From: Actinomycetes bacterium
GTDB taxonomy: Bacteria > Actinomycetota > Coriobacteriia > Coriobacteriales > JAEZZM01
DNA: 22,128 bases
Assembly: GCA_023418575.1 (NCBI GenBank)
Contig: JAEZZM010000001.1
Location: forward strand, 1-22,128
Reading direction: 5' to 3'
Under the pieces are notes generated by a model, which saw only the letters and a program-made list of their open reading frames with translations, was not told the origin of the DNA and did not search any database. Below, one piece after another: positions 16,051 to 22,128 of this stretch. Made by a program: the position numbers and the translations under genes. Each line of letters begins with the position of its first letter. Position 1 is the first letter of the stretch.

Positions 16051-17076
16051 ATGAGCTTTTTGTCTCAAATGAAAGAACTTGCTAAAAAGGATCTTAAGAC
16101 CATTGTGCTTCCAGAGGGTTCTGACCAGCGCACCATAGATGCAGCTCAGCAGATTGTTAAAGAGGGTCTAGCTAAGCTTGTTGTTATTGGTGACTCCTCT
16201 ATTAAGCTTGATGGTGTTGAGATTATTGACAACAAGACCTCAGATAAGCGTGATGTTTACGCTTCTATGTTGGTAGAAATTAGAAAGAAAAAAGGCTTGA
16301 GCCTGGAAGAGGCCTACAAGCTTTTAGATGATGAGCTCTATTTTGGTGTCATGATGGTTAAAGCTGGGGACGCAGATGGAATGGTTGCCGGCGCCTGCCA
16401 CTCTACAGCAGACACCCTACGTCCAGCATTGCAAATCTTAAAGACTGCCCCAGGGGTAAAGCTTGTATCAAGCTTTTTTGTAATTGCCGTGCCTAACTGT
16501 GAGTTTGGGCAAGAGGGAACCTTTATCTTTAGTGACTGTGGCTTAAATGAATACCCTGATGCTGAGGCCTTAAGTGAGATTGCTATTTCATCAGCAGATT
16601 CATGGAAGTCTATTATGGGAACTGAGCCTAAGATTGCCATGCTCTCATATTCATCAAAAGGTTCTGCAAAAAGCGAGCATGTAGACAAAGTAGCCCAAGC
16701 CAGTGAACTTGTTAAGCAAAAGGCACCTCACTTGCAGCTTGACGGTGAACTGCAATTTGATGCAGCAATTGTCCCAAGTGTTGCCGCATCTAAAGCTAAA
16801 GACTCACAGGTGGCTGGTCAGGCTAATGTTTTGATTTTCCCCAACTTAGATGCAGGTAATATTGGCTATAAGATTGCCCAGCGCCTTGCAAAAGCAGAAG
16901 CATACGGTCCTGTTTTACAAGGAATTGCAGCTCCTGTAAATGATCTCTCTAGAGGATGTTCTGCAGAAGATATTGTTGGCGTTGTTGCGATCACTGCTGT
17001 ACAAGCTCAAAACTCTGCAAAGCCTGTGAGTTCAGATATTATCGATGGCTTAAAAAATCTGGTAGATAAGATTTAG
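16051..17076 (+). CDS. pta: Phosphate acetyltransferase
   Basis: Pta interconverts acetyl-CoA plus phosphate and acetyl phosphate plus CoA, in acetate formation with acetate kinase. The 341-residue protein is the short Pta form without regulatory domains. Characteristic segments are IVLPEGSDQRT (18-28), DGMVAGACHSTADTLRPALQ (109-128), LVSSFFVI, MLSYSSKGSAKSEHVDKV, GELQFDAAIVPSVAASKA, and ANVLIFPNLDAGNIGYKIAQRLA. No N-terminal encapsulation-type extension precedes the fold, so it looks like the cytosolic housekeeping enzyme. GGGAG lies 8 nt before the ATG. It is convergent with the microcompartment operon: a metabolosome needs a phosphotransacylase, usually PduL or an EutD-type Pta, so a functional link is possible but not shown. 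No ackA is in the window. Confidence 0.95.
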   Translation: MSFLSQMKELAKKDLKTIVLPEGSDQRTIDAAQQIVKEGLAKLVVIGDSSIKLDGVEIIDNKTSDKRDVYASMLVEIRKKKGLSLEEAYKLLDDELYFGVMMVKAGDADGMVAGACHSTADTLRPALQILKTAPGVKLVSSFFVIAVPNCEFGQEGTFIFSDCGLNEYPDAEALSEIAISSADSWKSIMGTEPKIAMLSYSSKGSAKSEHVDKVAQASELVKQKAPHLQLDGELQFDAAIVPSVAASKAKDSQVAGQANVLIFPNLDAGNIGYKIAQRLAKAEAYGPVLQGIAAPVNDLSRGCSAEDIVGVVAITAVQAQNSAKPVSSDIIDGLKNLVDKI

Positions 17077-17183
17077 TTTGCCAATTGCTCCTTAAGGTCA
17101 TGAATAAAGCCAAGTCCCCTAGTAAATCTCAATAAGGATGGATTAAATCTAAGGGATTTTGCTTAACAAACAGAGGATAAATT

Positions 17184-17230
17184 AAAACGGAGGCTTAACA
17201 CCGAAACGTGATAAGCCTCTGTTTTCTTTT
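17184..17230. terminator. Bidirectional intrinsic terminator between pta and the alcohol dehydrogenase gene
   Basis: A 14-bp stem with a single G-T wobble (AAAACGGAGGCTTA/TAAGCCTCTGTTTT) and a 14-nt loop has T-rich sequence on both sides: TTTTCTTTT rightward and GTTTTAATTT leftward. It serves pta and the end of the BMC operon. The remaining 17077-17340 gap has no ORF of note. Confidence 0.9.
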
Positions 17231-17340
17231 ATGGAAATTCAAACACATCCTATTGTTTAAGATGACTGGTAGTGTAGTCTATCACCTTATAAGGTATAGA
17301 TACAGTTTTTGCCCAATGACCAGGTTATCTCTTGAGATTC

Positions 17341-18435
17341 TTATAATGATTCTCTTAAAAGATTAACTAAATCTTGTTTGGTGCAAATACATGGATTTGC
17401 CGGTGTACATCTATCTCGCAATGCAACCTCTGCCATTTCAGCAACCTTAGACTCAAAGGCATGCTTGTCAATCCTTTCAAGATCCGAAAGTCTTTTTTGA
17501 ATACCCAATTTATTAGCTAAACTCTTGTAAGCATCAATGAAATCTTTAGCATTTTCTCCCACCGATAAAAGTTTAGCAAGTTGAGCATACTTTCTTGATG
17601 CTTCTTCTGAATGTTCAGCATTAAAGCTGAGCACCTGCGGCAAAAGGATAGCATTAAGACGCCCATGTGCGACATGAAAGCTTCCCCCAACTGTATGAGC
17701 AAGAGAATGATTAATTCCTAAACCTGCATTAGTAAATGCCATCCCCGCCATACATGAAGCTTCAATCATCGCCTTTCTACTCTTCATGCGCAAACCATCC
17801 TCAAACACAATTGGAAGATGTCTAAACACTAAAGCTATAGCTTTCTCAGCTAATACATCAGTAAATAAATTAGCTCCTGTAGCAACATATGCTTCTAGCG
17901 CATGAGTTAGGACATCTATACCTGTATCTACTGTAACCTGAGGAGGCACTGTCTTAGTAAACTTTTCATCAAGCAATGCGATATCTGGATACATTGAATC
18001 ATCAATAAGCACTATTTTATCTGAGCCTCTAGTAATTACCGCAAAGTTAGTAGTCTCTGAACCAGTGCCCGCCGTAGTGGGGATTGCGATAAATAATGGC
18101 CTGGCACACTTACCAGCCTGATCAGCAAGATAGATTATTGCTTTTGCAGCATCTATTGCAGAACCGCCACCAAAAGCTATTACAACCTCAGGCTGAAAGT
18201 TTGATATAAATTCTATTCCCCTATCCACTAATTCTTGTCCTGGATCAGGTTGAACATCAGTATAAACATAAGATTCAGCATGTAGAGGAAGTTGTTCTAC
18301 AACTTTTTCTACGGCGTGGTTTTTGGCCATAAATGGATCAGTCACAATTAAAAACTTCTTACAGGGCAGATCTTTTAAGCTATCAAGGGCATGAAGATCA
18401 AAGCGTACTTGGGGTTTAACACTAAATGTTTTCAT
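17341..18435 (-). CDS. Iron-containing alcohol dehydrogenase, PduQ/EutG-like
   Basis: This 364-residue type III alcohol dehydrogenase reduces aldehydes to alcohols with NADH, or the reverse; in metabolosomes such enzymes recycle NAD inside the shell. The Rossmann motif GGGSAIDAAKA lies at 89-99. Metal ligands aligned with E. coli FucO are D174 and H178 (DTGIDVLTHALEAY), H243 (NHSLAH) and H257 (HVAHGRLNA). The MKTFSVKPQVRF N-terminus, the PPQ(V/I)T..TG.DVLTHALEA block and the LAEKAIALVFRHLP segment resemble PduQ. The ATG at 18435 is chosen because TAAGGA lies 8 nt upstream and the canonical N-terminus begins there; it overlaps the MerR stop by 14 nt. No N- or C-terminal encapsulation peptide is evident. 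Last gene of the operon. Substrate unknown. Confidence 0.92.
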   Translation of the reverse strand: MKTFSVKPQVRFDLHALDSLKDLPCKKFLIVTDPFMAKNHAVEKVVEQLPLHAESYVYTDVQPDPGQELVDRGIEFISNFQPEVVIAFGGGSAIDAAKAIIYLADQAGKCARPLFIAIPTTAGTGSETTNFAVITRGSDKIVLIDDSMYPDIALLDEKFTKTVPPQVTVDTGIDVLTHALEAYVATGANLFTDVLAEKAIALVFRHLPIVFEDGLRMKSRKAMIEASCMAGMAFTNAGLGINHSLAHTVGGSFHVAHGRLNAILLPQVLSFNAEHSEEASRKYAQLAKLLSVGENAKDFIDAYKSLANKLGIQKRLSDLERIDKHAFESKVAEMAEVALRDRCTPANPCICTKQDLVNLLRESL

Positions 18436-19381
18436 AAGAGCAATCCTTACCATAAATACCAAAACAACCAGTTTCTTTAAACGGAACTATGATTTCTGTA
18501 ACATATTGTTCTTTTAGCTGAGTAGTCCAATAATCCGACACCAATCTCTCTATAGAATCAGGGCACAGTTCAACACCATGTTCTATCGCCCATTCATCTA
18601 TCTTTTGATAGCTATCATTTAGATTCTCATAAGGTCCGACATGATAGCAGGAAGCATATAGTCCTGCCGGCATCACAAATAGCCTATTTTCAGGTATAGG
18701 CCTCAGCACCTCTTGTACCATAAGCACAGGATATGGTTTTTCATCGCTTGCTACTTCTCGCATATGCCTTGCATCTCTGCAATGGATCATCACCGCTCCA
18801 GTAGCACGATTATCACTTTCTTCTACAAAATTATTGAAATCGATATTAATAGCCGTTTCTATATAGTCCCCACGAAATTCATACGACATGGCAAATAAAT
18901 GAGTTTCTGGCAGATGCTTTAGATTAACCCCTACAGAACCACTCTTAATAACCTGCTTAGCTTCAGTGATAACCTTTTTCCAGTCCTCAATTACGTGATG
19001 ACGTTCGCTTAAGTCACGCATTTCTATTAGACAAGAGTCCAAGCGTTTATTGAAGGTCTCTAAGATGTCCTCAAAATCATCTTGAGCCATAACATGTTGA
19101 ATCTGTTCTAGACTAAAACCCATAGTCTTAAGATATTTAATGATAGGGATGCGCAGCATAGTATGATAGGTATAAAACCTATAGCCATTATCCTTAATCA
19201 TGTCAGGCATCAAAAGCCCTGCGTCGCCATAATACCTTAAAGCTCTTGGGGTTAGTTGGCAATACTTAGATACCTCACCAATTGAGTAATATTCTTTTTT
19301 CTCTGGAACATGAATGGAAGCCATAAGATCATTGATATCAACTCTCCCATCATAGCTAAAAAGAAAATCATCGAACAGCAT
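18422..19381 (-). CDS. MerR-family regulator with GyrI-like effector domain
   Basis: This 319-residue protein has a MerR winged-helix DNA-binding domain at about 31-100 (YYSIGEVSKYCQLTPRALRYYGDAGLLMP, then GYRFY and IIKYLKTMGFSLEQI), a coiled-coil dimerisation helix (about 100-145), and a C-terminal GyrI-like small-molecule-binding domain (about 155-305) recognisable by CYHVGPYENLNDSY and VTEIIVPF. This is the BmrR layout. About 30 residues precede the DNA-binding domain, which is unusual for MerR proteins. The ATG at 19381 has AAGAGG upstream and overlaps the DUF4125 gene by 14 nt. Lying inside the operon, it probably controls the microcompartment genes in response to a substrate or product; its operator would be upstream of the shell gene, outside the window. 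Confidence 0.88.
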   Translation of the reverse strand: MLFDDFLFSYDGRVDINDLMASIHVPEKKEYYSIGEVSKYCQLTPRALRYYGDAGLLMPDMIKDNGYRFYTYHTMLRIPIIKYLKTMGFSLEQIQHVMAQDDFEDILETFNKRLDSCLIEMRDLSERHHVIEDWKKVITEAKQVIKSGSVGVNLKHLPETHLFAMSYEFRGDYIETAINIDFNNFVEESDNRATGAVMIHCRDARHMREVASDEKPYPVLMVQEVLRPIPENRLFVMPAGLYASCYHVGPYENLNDSYQKIDEWAIEHGVELCPDSIERLVSDYWTTQLKEQYVTEIIVPFKETGCFGIYGKDCSYENI

Positions 19382-20048
19382 GATCCAAGCACCTCTTAAG
19401 AAGTACCGAGCACATATAGATCTCCTCAATATAGTTAAACTCGGCAGAACTCAAGAATTTATGTATCTGTCTTAAACTTGCATAAGAATATGATTCAAGC
19501 TCAGATTTCATATAAGCCAGAGCAGAGATATTATTTCCCTGCGTTAATTTAGGTCTTGCATGCTCATTAGTACTTTTAAGTTTTTCGAGCTCCTCTTGCA
19601 TCTCTTGAAGCAAGATAATAACTGATTCTAGTAAGGCAGTTTTAACCGGTGAAGCTGTTTCGAGACGGTCACGCCATAAGGCATTGAATAGCTTAGGGTC
19701 TGTTTCTCTCATCATCCGTGCGTACTTTTCTTCAACAAGATTTCTGCCCTCGTCTATTCCTTTAGTATGCTCATGGATTAAGCTCTCGATAAGATCAATG
19801 GGCAAAGGTAGATACTGCGCCAATCTCATGATTAAAAAACTAAGAAGATTATCTTGGCAATTAGCTCTACTACCCAAGTTCTTAACTTGATCAAATTGAT
19901 TCCACTCAAGTGCTACAAGTTCTGAACATAGCCCTAACTTTCGCTCTAAATCATGCGATAGACTGGCTTTCCTCATAAATTTAAGAAAGTTTTGGTTCTT
20001 AGATAGCTCATCTATATATGACCTTATTGCTGGCTTATCGCGAAACAT
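19368..20048 (-). CDS. DUF4125 family protein
   Basis: The 226-residue protein matches the DUF4125 pattern, a family without known function: EWNQFDQVKNLGSRANCQD (48-66), then FLIMRLAQY (71-79) and GRNLVEEKYARMMRETDP (101-118). It is predicted almost all-helical, without signal peptide or membrane segments. The most conserved-looking residues (W49, F52, N57, R61, C64, Q65, R75, R102, N103, E106, K108, Y109) are polar or aromatic and clustered, as in an enzyme or ligand-binding site, but no known catalytic motif is visible. The ATG at 20048 has a strong AGAGGGGGTG site and lies 1 nt after the DUF4037 stop; the ORF could extend to 20096, but those residues overlap DUF4037 and lack a better site. 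Constant pairing with DUF4037 would suggest joint action. Confidence 0.82.
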   Translation of the reverse strand: MFRDKPAIRSYIDELSKNQNFLKFMRKASLSHDLERKLGLCSELVALEWNQFDQVKNLGSRANCQDNLLSFLIMRLAQYLPLPIDLIESLIHEHTKGIDEGRNLVEEKYARMMRETDPKLFNALWRDRLETASPVKTALLESVIILLQEMQEELEKLKSTNEHARPKLTQGNNISALAYMKSELESYSYASLRQIHKFLSSAEFNYIEEIYMCSVLLKRCLDHAVR

Positions 20049-20049
20049 C

Positions 20050-20994
20050 CTATGCACCCCCTCTAAGAAGGTGTAAGGAGCGCAAATATGGATCATGGAG
20101 TTTTTCGTGCAGCTCTTGAGCAGCCAGCTGCAAAAAACTATCCTGCGAGCTTAAGGGATATTCTAAAGCCACACAATAACGTAAATATGAGCACAATGAC
20201 TCTACGATTGCCTGAATTTCACTCCCTTGTGTTTGTAAATTATATACGGCTAGGCTCTCAAGATCTTGAAGGAGATCAACAGGGTATGCATTTAGCTTAG
20301 CCAAATATGAATGAAGAAACTTTGGGTAGGGTTTGTACTTTTTGATCAAGATGTAGAGCACAGAATAGTATGCCTGCAAAAAACTAGATAATTCTAGATG
20401 TGCAGAAACATAATCTTTTCTTTTTAATTGGCGAGCCAAATTATATTGTCCACTTTTTGCTATCTGAGCTAATAAAGCAGAAATCTTCTTTTGCTGAACT
20501 TGTTGGGGGTAATACCCTTCTAGTTTCTTTCGGAACTCTTCCAGAACACCACTTTTATCATAAAATACGCGTCCATTAGTTAGGCAGAGTAAGGAATAGT
20601 CATCTGTCTCAAACCACTCACGAGAACATGATGGTACGTGAGATCTACCTGTGTAAAATAACAATAAATCTTTGATGGTATAAACACCATGGCGCATAAA
20701 AGACATATGAGAGTCTGAATAGTTAAAGCCTTTATAACTCTTAGGAATACCTGAATAAATTTGTCTAGCTGCCTCAACTAATTCAGGATGAGACTGAGCA
20801 TATTTGGTATCAAAAATTATAAAAAACCTTGGACCAAAATCGTGATCTTGAGAAATTTCATCATCTAAACCTAGGCACTCGGACCCTTGACCAAATAAGC
20901 CAAAAGCTGCGTAATCACTGATCTCAGGTAATTTAGAAAAAAGAATATCTTTTTGTGACTCAAAAAAATCTTGACAAAGATCAAGACCCTTCAT
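20050..20994 (-). CDS. DUF4037 protein with nucleotidyltransferase-like motif
   Basis: This 314-residue protein has near its N-terminus FGLFGQGSECLGLDDEISQD followed by HDFGP (31-55). G37-S38, then D50-x-D52 after 11 residues, fits the polymerase-beta-type nucleotidyltransferase signature (hG[GS]-x(9-13)-DxD). A later segment FYTGRSHVPSCSREWFETDDYSLLCLTNGRVFYD (113-146) matches the DUF4037 region as I recall it. The C-terminal third (about 165-310) is helical, like the substrate-binding helical domain of small nucleotidyltransferases. No membrane segment. The ATG at 20994 has GGGGGTGG upstream and overlaps the TPR gene by 14 nt. The nucleotidyltransferase reading comes from the motif; the target (protein, cofactor or metabolite) is unknown. 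Confidence 0.82.
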   Translation of the reverse strand: MKGLDLCQDFFESQKDILFSKLPEISDYAAFGLFGQGSECLGLDDEISQDHDFGPRFFIIFDTKYAQSHPELVEAARQIYSGIPKSYKGFNYSDSHMSFMRHGVYTIKDLLLFYTGRSHVPSCSREWFETDDYSLLCLTNGRVFYDKSGVLEEFRKKLEGYYPQQVQQKKISALLAQIAKSGQYNLARQLKRKDYVSAHLELSSFLQAYYSVLYILIKKYKPYPKFLHSYLAKLNAYPVDLLQDLESLAVYNLQTQGSEIQAIVESLCSYLRYCVALEYPLSSQDSFLQLAAQELHEKLHDPYLRSLHLLRGGA

Positions 20995-21934
20995 TGCTTT
21001 CCACCCCCAGCATTTGAAGCTCAAGACTCTTTTTATAATTCTTTTTTAAGGTAGTTACATAAGTGCAATCACCTATTGAGTTTTCATACAACTCATAAGC
21101 TTTCTTATAAAGTTCTGCAGCTCTCAAAAATGACTTCGCCTTAAATAAGAGCTCTGCTGCTCCAGCAAAAAGATATGCATAATGAAAATCTAGATGTAAA
21201 TACTCCCTTAAATCTAGTTTATTTAGCTCTTTATCAATAAATTCTTTCGCCAGCATTACATGATCTAGCTTTAGATACACTTCAGCGCAATTCAAAGAAG
21301 CCAGCATAATTTGAACGGGACGTGGCTTATCAGCCCCAAATTCCAAAGCTTCTAAAATATGCAGAGCATCAAGGGCATCACTTAATGCCTCATCCAAACG
21401 ACAGGCTTCCCTAAGAGCAACAGATCTATTATTTAAAATTGACGATAAGCTATATAAAATACTAGGCTCATAAGTCTCCAAAAGCTCTTGATTTAAGTTT
21501 TTAAGAGGGCTGTATCTTTTTGAAGGCAAGACCAAGTACTTTATATAACTAATCCCCTTATCTACATTACAACAATTTAGCGACTCTAAGGCAGAATTAT
21601 ATGAATCAATAGCACGATCCCATAGTTTCTGTGCAGCATAAACGCTTCCTAGATTAAGCTTGGCATTTGCAATATCAAGATCTGATACTCCTTGTTTAAC
21701 TAAGTAGCTAAGCAAATACTCCAAATGTGATTGAGCCTCTGAAAACCTACCACGTATTCTAAGTGCACCAGCTAATTCATTTAAAACAGCACAGTAATAA
21801 TTTGAATCGTTTTGAACATGAGCCTGCTTGAGGTGTTGATCTAAGTAGACCAACACCTCATCACCTTTGTGCTCTTTATAAAAGCTCTGAAGCTCACTAT
21901 AAAAATCATTGAGGCTCGTCGTGGTAGCAGGCAT
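20981..21934 (-). CDS. Tetratricopeptide-repeat protein
   Basis: A 317-residue, almost wholly helical protein with recognisable TPR-like pairs: YCAVLNELAGALRIRGRFSEAQSHLEYLL (about 47-75), ANAKLNLGSVYAAQKLWDRAIDSYNSALESL (89-119), ILNNRSVALREACRLDEALSDALDALHIL (166-194), and two later units ending in FLRAAELYKKAYELYENS. TPR proteins serve as adaptors or peptide-binding scaffolds; no enzymatic domain is seen. The SD (AAGGT) overlaps the stop codon of the shell gene, 7 nt before the ATG at 21934, so translation is coupled to the shell protein. A regulatory or chaperone role for microcompartment assembly, or as partner of the DUF4037 protein, is inferred from position only. Confidence 0.85.
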   Translation of the reverse strand: MPATTTSLNDFYSELQSFYKEHKGDEVLVYLDQHLKQAHVQNDSNYYCAVLNELAGALRIRGRFSEAQSHLEYLLSYLVKQGVSDLDIANAKLNLGSVYAAQKLWDRAIDSYNSALESLNCCNVDKGISYIKYLVLPSKRYSPLKNLNQELLETYEPSILYSLSSILNNRSVALREACRLDEALSDALDALHILEALEFGADKPRPVQIMLASLNCAEVYLKLDHVMLAKEFIDKELNKLDLREYLHLDFHYAYLFAGAAELLFKAKSFLRAAELYKKAYELYENSIGDCTYVTTLKKNYKKSLELQMLGVESNEGS

Positions 21935-21943
21935 TGTTAGACC

Positions 21944-22128
21944 TTACTTAGGTAAGATGGTCTCTACATCAGTATGAGGACGTGGGATTACGTGAACAGA
22001 TACAAGCTCACCTACACGCTGTGCAGCAGTTGCGCCTGCATCAGTTGCAGCCTTTACTGCACCAACATCGCCTCTTACCATAACGGTAACCAAACCGCCG
22101 CCAACATGCTCTTTACCAATTAAGGTAA
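21944..22128 (-). CDS. BMC-H microcompartment shell protein (PduA/EutM-like; 3' part only)
   Basis: The last 60 codons of a hexameric shell protein run into the right edge. The stretch HVGGGLVTVMVRGDVGAVKA, continuing AATDAGATAAQRVGELVSVH and ending VIPRPHTDVETILPK, is diagnostic of BMC-domain (Pfam PF00936) shell proteins of the PduA/EutM type. These form hexagonal tiles of a protein shell that encloses an aldehyde-generating pathway; the GGG is at the pore loop. The N-terminal roughly 30-35 residues are missing because of the window boundary, not because of a truncation. It is 9 nt from the TPR gene and in the same orientation, so it marks the upstream part of the operon. Shell vertex proteins (BMC-P), BMC-T proteins and the core enzymes should lie further right. 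Confidence 0.95.
   Translation of the reverse strand, partial: TLIGKEHVGGGLVTVMVRGDVGAVKAATDAGATAAQRVGELVSVHVIPRPHTDVETILPK

Noticed and set aside
19368..20994. Possible MNT-HEPN-like toxin-antitoxin pair (nucleotidyltransferase-like DUF4037 plus helical DUF4125 with an R-x5-H stretch).
   Set aside because: Both proteins are larger than typical MNT and HEPN partners, the R-x5-H lies outside the conserved block of DUF4125, and the genes sit mid-operon with microcompartment genes.

Overview
The window looks like chromosome of a low-to-mid GC Actinomycetota bacterium, most likely class Coriobacteriia (Atopobiaceae/Olsenella-like). This rests on three things: the gene order smc-rnc-plsX-rpmF-yceD-DivIVA-like-coaD-rsmD-recG-fakA-like-asp23, the style of the L28 and L32 proteins, and a microcompartment operon carrying DUF4037/DUF4125 genes. 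The taxon is inferred from content and was not searched.

Left two thirds (1-12000): housekeeping genes, all read right to left. In transcription order they are an Asp23 protein, a FakA/YloV-type kinase, recG, rsmD, coaD, a DivIVA-like coiled-coil protein, yceD (DUF177) and rpmF, ending in a good intrinsic terminator. A second unit follows: plsX, rnc and smc, with smc cut by the left edge. These genes cover ribosome assembly (YceD, L32, RsmD, RNase III), lipid and CoA supply (PlsX, CoaD, FakA-like) and chromosome maintenance (SMC, RecG).

Middle (12100-17230): rpmB runs rightward from a promoter region shared with the Asp23 unit and ends in tandem terminators. Then come thiN and a HAD phosphatase leftward, and a Uup-like ABC-F ATPase and pta rightward. 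A strong bidirectional terminator closes pta against the last operon.

Right end (17341-22128): a tightly coupled leftward operon. It reads BMC-H shell protein (cut by the right edge), TPR protein, DUF4037 protein with a nucleotidyltransferase-like motif, DUF4125 protein, MerR regulator with a GyrI-like effector domain, and a PduQ-like iron alcohol dehydrogenase. Three of its five junctions overlap by exactly 14 nt once starts are chosen by ribosome binding site. This is the downstream end of a bacterial microcompartment locus whose signature enzyme and aldehyde dehydrogenase, if present, lie beyond the window. The TPR, nucleotidyltransferase-like and DUF4125 proteins between shell and enzyme genes are the most likely undescribed system here.

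No tRNA, rRNA, CRISPR array, transposase or prophage gene was seen. No gene-free stretch exceeds 300 bases; the longest (4899-5129, 11852-12107, 17077-17340) are described under their hairpins, promoters or terminators.
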